From an uncultured Lachnospiraceae bacterium (GTDB lineage Bacteria; Bacillota; Clostridia; Lachnospirales; Lachnospiraceae): a DNA stretch of 20,554 nucleotides. Positions 1 through 7,652 of the stretch are shown here, piece by piece. The DNA lies in contig CAJTSL010000056.1 in NCBI GenBank assembly GCA_910578845.1, positions 1-20,554 of the forward strand. The letters are read 5' to 3'. A model generated the notes under the pieces. That model was not told where the DNA came from, made no database searches, and was given only the letters and a program-made list of their open reading frames with translations. The first letter of the stretch is position 1. Each line of letters begins with the position of its first letter. Position numbers and translations under genes: made by a program.

Positions 1-9
1 TTTCTGTAT

Positions 10-49
10 ATAATATATTTACATTTTGGAATGTAAATATATTATTTTT
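10..49 (+). repeat. AT-rich perfect inverted repeat with trailing T-run
   Basis: Bases 10-25 and 30-45 are perfect reverse complements (16 bp) around a 4-base loop TTGG, followed by a T-run at 45-49. On the plus strand this could be a terminator for a gene left of the window. The stem is almost all A/T, so a terminator would be weak. The hairpin core ACATTTTGGAA (21-31) recurs at 78-88, so an operator or other protein-binding site is an alternative. The hairpin is certain; its function is not. Confidence 0.45.
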
Positions 50-126
50 GTCAAAAATCATTCATACCGTAATAGAAACATTTTGGAACAACCAATCCAA
101 TCACAAGATACCTGACTATGTTCGCC

Positions 127-627
127 CTAATGCATCACCACATTCGGCAGCACCTCATCAATATCCACATAATAATGCTTAAAATTCCCGTCCTCCACAT
201 AGACCCGCACCATCCGGTCCTTGAGAAGCGGCGCAGGGTCAAAAAGCAGATATCTGCTTTTAAACAGATGGACATTCCCTTCCCCGTCTTCGTACCGGCA
301 TATCACGACATAGGGATATCTTCTATTTATCTTGACAGCATAGCTTATGCTCACTTCCGTAATTTCCGCCGTAATATATCTTCCGGCATTTAACAGCCTG
401 TTACGGCGCTTTCTTTTCCTGATTTCTAACAGCAGGCAAATGATGCCTGCTATGAGGAAAACAAGGCCTATGCCTCCGAAGGAGATCAGGAACACTAACA
501 TGTTTTTCTCCCATAAGCTTATGATGATCCCTACCGCTAGGTATATGGCTCCTATACCAGTAAATACAAGCCCTACGATAAGGAGCGCGCTAATCCCCTG
601 TTTTGCTTTTCTCTCTGTCATTCTCAT
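127..627 (-). CDS. Two-TM membrane protein of unknown function (DUF3592-like)
   Basis: This 166-residue protein has two hydrophobic segments, at about residues 12-36 and 44-70, followed by a strongly basic stretch (RKRKRRNR, about 70-77). A C-terminal domain of roughly 90 residues is rich in beta-type pattern and aromatic residues. The positive-inside rule places the C-terminal domain in the cytoplasm. The layout resembles DUF3592-type small membrane proteins, which have no established function; this is a resemblance by eye only. A GAGGTG ribosome site lies just before the ATG at 627. An in-frame ATG at 621 is an alternative start with a more usual spacing of about 10 bases. The gene stands alone, downstream of the symporter gene on the same strand but separated from it by a hairpin, and a TATAAT box upstream suggests its own promoter. 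Confidence 0.7.
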   Translation of the reverse strand: MRMTERKAKQGISALLIVGLVFTGIGAIYLAVGIIISLWEKNMLVFLISFGGIGLVFLIAGIICLLLEIRKRKRRNRLLNAGRYITAEITEVSISYAVKINRRYPYVVICRYEDGEGNVHLFKSRYLLFDPAPLLKDRMVRVYVEDGNFKHYYVDIDEVLPNVVMH

Positions 628-720
628 TGCACCTCATTTCTATATTTCTGCCTGCACAATCTTGCAAAAGTTTCTTTCGTCCTAAGAAATCCCATAAACG
701 TATGCCAGGCTTTCCCCTCC

Positions 721-726
721 ATTATA
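721..726 (-). promoter_or_regulatory. Candidate -10 box for the 166-residue membrane protein gene
   Basis: Read on the minus strand this is a consensus TATAAT, about 95 bases upstream of the start at 627. No convincing -35 box lies 16-18 bases further upstream. A TTGAGA occurs upstream but at only 10 bases spacing, which is too close. The call rests on the -10 hexamer alone. Confidence 0.3.
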
Positions 727-780
727 CCCCATTTCCTCTCAAAAACATAGCCGTTATACCGGGATTTCCGATCACGACAA

Positions 781-828
781 AAGCCAGGCGGCGTGCAAAT
801 CCAAAGAGCTTGCACATCCGCCCGGCTT
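781..828 (-). terminator. GC-rich hairpin, probable terminator of the glycoside operon
   Basis: The arms AAGCCAGGCGG (781 side) and CCGCCCGGCTT (828 side) pair almost completely. An inner TGCAA/TTGCA pairing lies near the loop. Read on the minus strand the stem is followed by TTTTG, a short T-tract. It lies about 50 bases past the stop codon of the symporter gene, the last gene of the operon, which fits an intrinsic terminator. The short tail leaves some doubt; a GC-rich intergenic palindrome is the alternative. Confidence 0.6.
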
Positions 829-879
829 ACTTCTTGATGTTATCCCACAAGGGAAAATGTAATTTTCTTCATACAGGAA

Positions 880-2406
880 TTATCGGAACTTCTCCATCGC
901 CTCTTCCAGGCTCATGCCATTGGCGATCGCTCCTTTTCTTGCTGCATTTACTTCCTGGATCTCTTTCATCCGGTCTCCGGTCAAAGTATATCCTTTCATG
1001 GCTACTAGCGTTGCAATCCATGCTATCATCGGAATGATGCAGAATAACACGACGACCACCACGTTCATATTGGCAGCATAAGGCGTATTCCCATCGGGAA
1101 GCACATGAATGCCAATCAATGCAAGCGCGATCCCCACAATCGTGGAGCCAAGGGAGCTGACAAGTTTATCCACCAGGGAAAACAAAGTCCCCATAATCCC
1201 CGGGATATAATTCCCGGAACGGTATGTCTCATAGTCGGAACAATCTGCCACCATAGGGATTGGCATATCCGCCGTCGCATAATAAGCGCCGTACCCTATG
1301 CCAAAGCAAAGGACAAACAAAACCGTATACAGGTTAATTGATGTCAGGCTCAAATGAAACGCTGCGCTGCCCTGCCTCCACATGATAAGGAGCGCCAGCA
1401 CGCCTACATACATGATCAGCGCCAGCCTCGTATATCTCACAAGTGAAGCCTTTTGCCCGTGTTTCTGGGAAGTACGTACCGTCAGAAGAAAGAACGGCAC
1501 GGAAAAAACGTATCCGACAATCATCATCGGCAGGTACAAACCGTTATAATTGCCCATCATGGCTCCATATAACATACAGAGCACCGTCATATTGGTAGCA
1601 ATGGAAAATGCCAGCTTACACCCCGCCCCAGCGATCATCAGCCGCTGCAATTCCTTATTTGCTTTTAAGATCGCCGCATATTCTTTTAGCTTCACTTTTT
1701 CCTTCACTGCGCCCACGCCGAAGAATTCCGGCCTGTCTTTTTGCCAGATGCCGATAACGGCAAGAAGCGTCAGGATTGCAGACACAATGACCGATAACGG
1801 TATCATCACATTAAAGAAAGCTGCGCTATTATATCCGCCCAGTTTTGCGCTTAAGACCGGCGCCAAAAACTGGATAAGGCCCATCCCAATCAAGCTTGCC
1901 ACCGTATTGAATACGGTAAAGAGCGGCCTCTGCTTCGGGTCATTTGTCAGACAAGTCTGCCCGGAGCGGGTACATGCCGTCTGAAAAGTATAGCCAATGA
2001 CATAGAGCGCGTAAAAAAGCACAAAACATACATATTTTAGCCAAGCCATGTCTTCGGAGATGATCCGCGTCCCAAAATAGAGCAATATAGAAGAAATAAT
2101 CATAATGACATTTCCTAATAGCATATAGGGACGGAACTTCCCGAATTTCGTTGAGGTACGGTCGATCAGCGCGCCAATGACCGGATCGGTCACTGCGTCA
2201 AAAAGACGCATGACCGTAACCATAGTCGTCGCAAACATCAATGCCAGCCCCAAGACGCCGTTGGCATAGTAGGCGATAAAATTCATTGTCAGAATATAAT
2301 ATACATTTGTTGCACCATTGTTCATAGGAAACAGAACAAGCTGATAGGGCTTTGCCCTGTTGAGAGCATCATATGCTTGTGTCTTTCCATGATCCATAAA
2401 CTTCAT
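880..2406 (-). CDS. GPH-family (glycoside-pentoside-hexuronide) cation symporter, MFS superfamily
   Basis: This 508-residue polytopic membrane protein should import a glycoside or hexuronide together with a cation. The GPH signature is clear at about residues 66-95: R-L-F-D-A-V-T-D-P-V-I-G, then D-R-T, then G-K-F-R-P-Y. About 12 hydrophobic segments are present, and the length is normal to slightly long for the family (usually 450-510). The family includes MelB, XynP/XylP and the glucuronide carrier UidB, so the substrate cannot be read from sequence alone; GH2, GH3 and uxuAB nearby favour a glucuronide or related glycoside. It is the last gene of the GH2-GH3-symporter operon, 65 bases after the GH3 stop. 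ATG at 2406 has GGGGA 4 bases away. The ATG at 2397 has AAAGGA at 8 bases and is an equally good start. Confidence 0.9.
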   Translation of the reverse strand: MKFMDHGKTQAYDALNRAKPYQLVLFPMNNGATNVYYILTMNFIAYYANGVLGLALMFATTMVTVMRLFDAVTDPVIGALIDRTSTKFGKFRPYMLLGNVIMIISSILLYFGTRIISEDMAWLKYVCFVLFYALYVIGYTFQTACTRSGQTCLTNDPKQRPLFTVFNTVASLIGMGLIQFLAPVLSAKLGGYNSAAFFNVMIPLSVIVSAILTLLAVIGIWQKDRPEFFGVGAVKEKVKLKEYAAILKANKELQRLMIAGAGCKLAFSIATNMTVLCMLYGAMMGNYNGLYLPMMIVGYVFSVPFFLLTVRTSQKHGQKASLVRYTRLALIMYVGVLALLIMWRQGSAAFHLSLTSINLYTVLFVLCFGIGYGAYYATADMPIPMVADCSDYETYRSGNYIPGIMGTLFSLVDKLVSSLGSTIVGIALALIGIHVLPDGNTPYAANMNVVVVVLFCIIPMIAWIATLVAMKGYTLTGDRMKEIQEVNAARKGAIANGMSLEEAMEKFR

Positions 2407-2471
2407 CCTTTCCCCGATTTCTCACACGGTCAGATAATCATGAAACATCTTTTCATAACCGGAAAATGCTT

Positions 2472-5400
2472 CTAGCTTGTCGTTTCCTGTTTATATGCCG
2501 CCTTATACGCCATAAAATCCGTATAGGCTTCTGTTTTCTTGAATTTGCGTTTCTTCACAATCCAGAAGACAAGAGAGATCACGAACAGAAGAATAAATAT
2601 AGTAGCGGCTATTTTAAAGTTCCTGACAATAGCAATATCCACTTTTTTAATCTTCGTATCGGCACTAACGCCATTCATGCCCGCGGAATTGGCAATAGAA
2701 TACAGATTCTGGTGGCAGGCTTCCCGCATTGCGTTTACTATTACCGCATCCTTTTTGTATTTCGGGAGCTGGTTCGTGACATATGGAAGCATCGCATCAA
2801 ACGTAGATACGCCGCCTGCCATCAAGCCGTCTACACCGTTCACATAAGTCGTCAGTACATTATCTGTTATATTTAATCCTATTTTGCCCCATTCTTCACG
2901 AAGGATATTCGTCATCAAGCCCTTGTTCCCGCCTGACCAGATAGCGCCCCATCTCGTGTAGGCAACCATCAGTCCGGCGTCCGCTTCTTCTACCGGAGCC
3001 TGGAACGCTTTTAGGTAAATTTCCCTGGCCGCCTGTTCCGTAAGCCATACGCCTAATCCGATACGATCCTGCTCACAATCGTTTAGCGCAAAATGTTTCA
3101 GCACAACGAAAATGCCTTTATCCGCCATGCCCTGTACTTCATGTTTTCCCATTTCGCCAGCTAAGAAAGCATCTTCCGAATAGTATTCAAAATTACGTCC
3201 TCCATATGGCGTCCTATGGGTATTGGCGCCTGGCCCATACAGACATGCGATGTCCGCTGCGATACAGTTATTGCCGATGACCCTGCCAATCTCATATAAT
3301 AACTCGGTATTGAAAGTCGCCGCCATGACATCCTCTGATGTGAACGCCGTCGCCTTTAACGCTGTCTTCCCGTCCGTTACATCCGTTGAGAATAGTGATG
3401 CCGTAAGGCCTTGCGGGCCGTTCTCGTCACGTGTCCCCGGCGCCTGTATGGATTCGATTGGCATCGTCCAGTGGAAAGAATCGCCTATTAAGGAAACCAT
3501 TTCATCAAACGTCATCTGGTCAAGCAAATCATCCCACTTCGCATCATCATAAGATAAGCCAATCATGTCTACCAGTTTGATTCCGTTTTTCGCGCCAAGC
3601 GTCGGCATATCTGCTTTCTCATAATCATCCGGGTCATACTGTACATCCTGTAACTTCGCCGCAAGCGCATCCGTCAAAGTAAGCTTCAATATTTCTGTCG
3701 GGAATGTCCCGCTCCAATCACTACGTGAAAGATACCGGATCTCCTCATTGACATCTTGCGTCATATTAATGTCAGAATCGGAAAGCTGGTTGGTGATCTT
3801 TGTCCCGTTCATGGTCGCAGAACAGCTTTCTGCATCAAATGCAGGATTATTCCATGTATAGACAAGTCCGCTCTCACCCGGCGCATCCATACGTTTATTC
3901 GTATTCTCCGGCGTGTAACCTTTTGCCGATAATACGTTATTGGCTGCGTCATGCGCGTCTGTCGCACAAGTCAGGTAATAATCTCCTTCATCCAAAATAT
4001 AGGTGCCTGCGCCATAAGCATCATAGGAAGCCAGGTCACGTCTCTCTACCACACATTCTACCGTTTCGCTCTCGCCCGGTGCAAGAATCTGTGTCTTTCC
4101 AAACCCAACCAGCGATACGGAAGCCTTTTCTACACCATGCTCCATATCATACTCTGTATATGGGCTGGACGCATAGATCTGTACCGTCTCTTTACCAGCC
4201 ACATCTCCTGTGTTCGTTACTTTCAGGGAAACATGGAACACTCCTGCTGCCTCGTCATAAGATACCTGCATATCATCGTAAGAAAATGTCGTATAGCTTA
4301 ACCCATAGCCAAAAGGAAATGCCACATCGTCATGATATCGGTAATCTCCCGCATTCCCGCTTTCTGTTACGAAATCCTCGTATCTTGTCTCATAATATTT
4401 ATAACCGACATAAATGCCTTCCTGATAGATCATATAGGTACTGGCGTTCTTCGGGATTATGCCTTCCTGATAACCTGCATATGTCGTCGGTACGAAATTC
4501 GCCATTGCCGGTGAGGAATAATTATTATAACAATACGTATCCACAAGACTGCCTGAAGGGTTCACATAGCCTGCGAGAATCTCCGCCACCGCATCAATCC
4601 CGGAGATACCAACATCCCCGATCCAGAGACAGGCGTCCACGCCATACTCATTCTCTTTCAGGAAATCCACTTGCAGGGCATTGGCGGAATTAATCAGCAC
4701 AATGATCTTCTTGATGCTGCCATCCTTTTTCATGGCTGAAATATTTTCCATCATCTCTTTTTCATCCGCATTCAAAGCCAGGTAATTGTCCCCCATAAAG
4801 GATAGGTCCGCGCCCTCGCCACCGACACGGGAAAGTGTGACGATTGCCGCATCCCCGTAAGAAGCTGCCGAGCTTTTCACCTCTTCCGTATAAAGGCTCC
4901 ATGGAAGCTCGCATACTTTCGCTGACTCTAATGACACTGTACCGCCTTTTGTCCTTAAATAAGATGCATTCTCTTCATTTAAGTAGAAATCCCACAGAGT
5001 TGGATTGACTTCCATCCCAACATCTTCTAACGCACCCTTTAACGTATTGGCTGTCGAAGCGTCAATATTGCCCGATCCTGTCCCTCCATAAACAAGGTTC
5101 CCCGATGAATTCGAGAAACAGCTCACTTTAGAGCCTGCCTCTAACGGAAGCGCGTCATTCTCATTCATCAAAAGCGCAGCGCCCTCCGCCTCGACTTTTT
5201 CGCATAGCTCTAATCCGTAGGCAATCATCTCTTCTTCTGATGCAAAATCCGATGTAAAATAAACGGCATTCGGATCTTTCTCGAAATGATTAAATGTCCC
5301 ACCGACAAATATGGAAAACGAATTGTCAAATATACTCGTAACAACTGCTGCGACCGTCAGGATAATCGCAAGCGGCGCACTAAGCCACGTCAGCCACTTC

Positions 5401-5477
5401 CACGGTCTTATCGCTCTGCTGCGCGCCTTTTTATAGGCTTTTTTCTTTGCTTTCATTTCTTTCTTTTTCTCTTCCAT
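2472..5477 (-). CDS. Membrane-anchored GH3 glycosidase with inverted domain order
   Basis: The product is about 1001 residues. A lysine/arginine-rich N-terminus (1-28) precedes a membrane segment (about 29-50). The GH3 C-terminal (alpha/beta sandwich) domain comes first, ending in a WIGDVG...NPSGSLVDTY-type stretch, followed by an FPFGYGLSYT motif and a fibronectin-III-like domain. The GH3 TIM-barrel domain follows, with K-H-F at about 794-796 and the expected nucleophile Asp at about 872 in ITDN. A second membrane segment (about 956-974) and a KKRKFKK tail end the protein. Both ends should therefore be cytoplasmic and the catalytic body outside. Sandwich-before-barrel is the reverse of the usual GH3 order, but such permuted beta-glucosidases are known, for example in Ruminococcus albus. 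The substrate is unknown. The chosen ATG has GAGAGGAAGG upstream. An ATG at 5519 overlaps the GH2 stop as ATGA but lacks a close ribosome site; use of it would add 14 residues. Confidence 0.88.
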   Translation of the reverse strand: MEEKKKEMKAKKKAYKKARSRAIRPWKWLTWLSAPLAIILTVAAVVTSIFDNSFSIFVGGTFNHFEKDPNAVYFTSDFASEEEMIAYGLELCEKVEAEGAALLMNENDALPLEAGSKVSCFSNSSGNLVYGGTGSGNIDASTANTLKGALEDVGMEVNPTLWDFYLNEENASYLRTKGGTVSLESAKVCELPWSLYTEEVKSSAASYGDAAIVTLSRVGGEGADLSFMGDNYLALNADEKEMMENISAMKKDGSIKKIIVLINSANALQVDFLKENEYGVDACLWIGDVGISGIDAVAEILAGYVNPSGSLVDTYCYNNYSSPAMANFVPTTYAGYQEGIIPKNASTYMIYQEGIYVGYKYYETRYEDFVTESGNAGDYRYHDDVAFPFGYGLSYTTFSYDDMQVSYDEAAGVFHVSLKVTNTGDVAGKETVQIYASSPYTEYDMEHGVEKASVSLVGFGKTQILAPGESETVECVVERRDLASYDAYGAGTYILDEGDYYLTCATDAHDAANNVLSAKGYTPENTNKRMDAPGESGLVYTWNNPAFDAESCSATMNGTKITNQLSDSDINMTQDVNEEIRYLSRSDWSGTFPTEILKLTLTDALAAKLQDVQYDPDDYEKADMPTLGAKNGIKLVDMIGLSYDDAKWDDLLDQMTFDEMVSLIGDSFHWTMPIESIQAPGTRDENGPQGLTASLFSTDVTDGKTALKATAFTSEDVMAATFNTELLYEIGRVIGNNCIAADIACLYGPGANTHRTPYGGRNFEYYSEDAFLAGEMGKHEVQGMADKGIFVVLKHFALNDCEQDRIGLGVWLTEQAAREIYLKAFQAPVEEADAGLMVAYTRWGAIWSGGNKGLMTNILREEWGKIGLNITDNVLTTYVNGVDGLMAGGVSTFDAMLPYVTNQLPKYKKDAVIVNAMREACHQNLYSIANSAGMNGVSADTKIKKVDIAIVRNFKIAATIFILLFVISLVFWIVKKRKFKKTEAYTDFMAYKAAYKQETTS

Positions 5478-5515
5478 ATTCCTTCCTCTCCCATGGCACA
5501 ATTTCCATGTAACTA

Positions 5516-7441
5516 TCATACCCAGTTCTGGCTTTTTCCCTTCTTGACTTTATATTCGGCTCTTGGCCTGTCTGTCTGATAAATGACCGCCGAATCCCTA
5601 AGCTTCCCTGCGCGTGCTTCCAGATGGTTCTCCTCTTCCAGCTTTACAGTAAAGTGAAAAGCATGCCTGCCTTTCTTTGCTCCCACCAGTTTCTTGTTAT
5701 TGTACAGCGCAACCTCTTTTTGATTGGTATAGACCGTCACGTGCGTCTTTTTTTCCGCCCGGTGCTTATACCGCTTGCCACATAAATGGATGAATCCCTC
5801 CTCGCTCCACCATGCTTTATAAAGATAGAAGCTGTCTTTCTTAATCCGTCTGTCAAAAGTGACAAGGCCCTTATGGTTCATGCCCGGTTCGCCTCCCTGG
5901 TCCCTGGCGTCCGCTGCAAAATCGAACATATTCCATACATAGGTCCCCCACAAGAACGGATGCCTTTCAAAGCAATTTAGCATATACTCGTGATACTTCG
6001 CCTGATACTCTTCCGAATGATCGCCCCGCCTGGGCCTTGCGCTATGAAGGTTCGGCATTCCTTCTGCGCCATATTCCGAATAGCCAAGCGCCCGCCTCGG
6101 ATATTTCCAATGATAGAACTTCATGAACAAATCGTTTAGGAACAATCCCGGCACATACCATCCAAGGTACAGGTTCCATGCTACAATGTCCGAAATCTTC
6201 GTCACTGGATGGAACGGATGGCACATGGCATAACAGGCAAGCGTCGTCGGCCGTGTGTCGTCCATTTTCTTCACCAGCGCCTGTAGCTTATGATGATTGT
6301 CTAACATATCCGCTTTGTTCTTCGGAGAAATCGTGATCTCATTGGACAATCCCCACGTCACGATACAAGGATGGTTGTAATTCTGCACGATCAATTCCTT
6401 CATCTGCATGAAGGTATTCTCCCTGCCCTCCGGCATATGTTCCGAAATATAGGGGATCTCCGCCCATACGACCATCCCGTATTTGTCACACAGATCATAG
6501 AAATACTGATCGTGCTGATAATGTGCAAGGCGTATCGTATTGGCGCCTACTTCCCGGATCAGCTCCATGTCCGCATCCATCTGCTCTTTGGAAATGGCGT
6601 TGCCATACCCCTTATAGTCCTGATGCCTGGAGACGCCACGTAACGGATAAGATTTCCCATTTAAATAGAACCCTTTATCCGCATCGAAAGAAAAACTGCG
6701 GATCCCACAACAGACGCTAATTTCGTCAATTGTCTCTTCACCTCGCTTGATCTGCGCGATCAGGCGGTACAGATAAGGGTCTTTTATCCCGTTCCAAAGA
6801 TGTGCATCCGGCACCTCGATCACAGTATCACAGCCTTCTCCATGTCCTACCTTGTTATCTTGCGCATCCCGAAGCTCATAGGCAATTCTGTACCCGCCGC
6901 TCTCTAAGTCCTTGACGTTCGTATATGCGCGTACATGAAGCTTTCCTGATCTTCCCTGCACCGTCGAAGAAACCATGATCCCCTGCCCGCCATAATAGTC
7001 CAGATCAAAATGAACCGTTGGCACAAACAGAAATTCCACATCCCGGTAAATACCGCCGTAAAAAGTGAAATCTGCAACTTGTGGATAAACGTTCCTGTTC
7101 TTGCTATTATCCACTTCCACTTTTAAGGTGTTCTGGTCTTTAATCCTGTCCGTTACATCTACCCGGAACGTAGAATACCCATTATGATGCGTACAGATGC
7201 TTTCCCCGTTCCAGATGACATTCGCACTGGCATTTACGCCCTGGAACTGTAAATACACCCGTTCGCCTTCCCGGACATCCGGCCTTAGAAGCTGTTTCTC
7301 GTAGCTACAAGTCCCCCGGAAGTAATCATTGCCGCCATCCTGTCCGTCCACCGCATTCCATGTATGCGGCAAATCTACTAAATGTTTTTTCCCATTCCGG
7401 ACAAATGCCCAATTTGACATCAGTTTTTCCGTTCGTCTCAT
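5516..7441 (-). CDS. GH2 glycoside hydrolase (beta-glucuronidase or beta-galactosidase type)
   Basis: This 641-residue enzyme has the GH2 order: sugar-binding jelly roll (about 1-140, with LPHTWNA), immunoglobulin-like domain (about 145-250), TIM barrel (about 255-555) and a small beta C-terminal domain. The acid/base is Glu368 (W-G-L-S-N-E) and the nucleophile Glu456 (G-Y-S-E-Y-G). N-H-K at 522-524 lies where beta-glucuronidases carry the N-x-K motif that binds the sugar carboxylate. Related short beta-galactosidases may have a similar NxKGL stretch, so this is suggestive, not decisive. The linked uxuA/uxuB genes favour a glucuronidase. There is no signal peptide, so it should act in the cytoplasm on imported glycosides. 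The ATG at 7441 has AGAAAGGAG at 5 bases. An upstream in-frame start (7498) would add 19 residues reaching into the inverted repeat, and lacks a ribosome site. First gene of the operon. Confidence 0.9.
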   Translation of the reverse strand: MRRTEKLMSNWAFVRNGKKHLVDLPHTWNAVDGQDGGNDYFRGTCSYEKQLLRPDVREGERVYLQFQGVNASANVIWNGESICTHHNGYSTFRVDVTDRIKDQNTLKVEVDNSKNRNVYPQVADFTFYGGIYRDVEFLFVPTVHFDLDYYGGQGIMVSSTVQGRSGKLHVRAYTNVKDLESGGYRIAYELRDAQDNKVGHGEGCDTVIEVPDAHLWNGIKDPYLYRLIAQIKRGEETIDEISVCCGIRSFSFDADKGFYLNGKSYPLRGVSRHQDYKGYGNAISKEQMDADMELIREVGANTIRLAHYQHDQYFYDLCDKYGMVVWAEIPYISEHMPEGRENTFMQMKELIVQNYNHPCIVTWGLSNEITISPKNKADMLDNHHKLQALVKKMDDTRPTTLACYAMCHPFHPVTKISDIVAWNLYLGWYVPGLFLNDLFMKFYHWKYPRRALGYSEYGAEGMPNLHSARPRRGDHSEEYQAKYHEYMLNCFERHPFLWGTYVWNMFDFAADARDQGGEPGMNHKGLVTFDRRIKKDSFYLYKAWWSEEGFIHLCGKRYKHRAEKKTHVTVYTNQKEVALYNNKKLVGAKKGRHAFHFTVKLEEENHLEARAGKLRDSAVIYQTDRPRAEYKVKKGKSQNWV

Positions 7442-7475
7442 ATGCTCTCCTTTCTGTAATTTGATAGTTAGGTGA

Positions 7476-7513
7476 TTGCGAAACTTCCTATTTTCCAAAA
7501 CCTAGTTTCGCAA
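7476..7513 (-). promoter_or_regulatory. 10-bp inverted repeat, candidate operator of the GH2-GH3-symporter operon
   Basis: TTGCGAAACT (7476-7485) and AGTTTCGCAA (7504-7513) are perfect inverted copies, 28 bp centre to centre. They lie 35-72 bases upstream of the GH2 start. A possible weak -10 (TATCAA on the minus strand, 7461-7466) lies just downstream of the proximal arm. The arm differs by one base from TTGCAAAACT upstream of uxuA (12467-12476). The sequence is certain; a regulator-binding role is inferred. Confidence 0.55.
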
Positions 7514-7555
7514 CTTTATTCCTGTCATTTTCCACAATTATTCCTTATAAACAAA

Positions 7556-7595
7556 AAGAACTTTGTACATTCTATCTAAAACATACAAGGTTCTT
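7556..7595 (-). terminator. Intrinsic terminator after the histidine kinase gene
   Basis: AAGAACTTTGTACA (7556-7569) pairs with CATACAAGGTTCTT (7582-7595) with only a few G-U or mismatched positions, leaving a 12-base loop. On the minus strand the stem runs into TTTTTG, a T-tail suitable for termination. It lies about 57 bases beyond the stop codon of the kinase gene. It separates the uxuA-uxuB-regulator-kinase unit from the downstream GH2 operon, which must therefore have its own promoter. Confidence 0.75.
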
Positions 7596-7652
7596 CTTTC
7601 GTTTACAAGATTGTTTACTTAACTGGTCGTAATAGCATCCTAAGTGGTCAGG

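Noticed and set aside
624..815. Minus-strand frame of 63 codons before the small membrane protein
   Set aside because: It crosses a consensus TATAAT box and the terminator region, is compositionally odd and has no ribosome site at its start. It is better read as intergenic sequence.
2438..2454. Small hairpin (ATGAAA/TTTCAT) between the GH3 and symporter genes
   Set aside because: Six A/T-rich pairs without a T-tail in a 65-base gap. It does not look like a terminator and the genes are likely cotranscribed.
3800..4693. Long plus-strand open frame of 297 codons
   Set aside because: It is fully antisense to the GH3 gene, rich in His, Arg, Ser and Pro with no domain pattern, and has no ribosome site. 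The opposite strand has clear GH3 motifs throughout.
7476..7513. Possible LytTR binding site (direct AAGTT...CG repeats on the minus strand)
   Set aside because: The direct-repeat reading arises from the palindrome and has a 30-bp period, whereas LytTR sites usually repeat at about 21-22 bp. The inverted-repeat reading is stronger.
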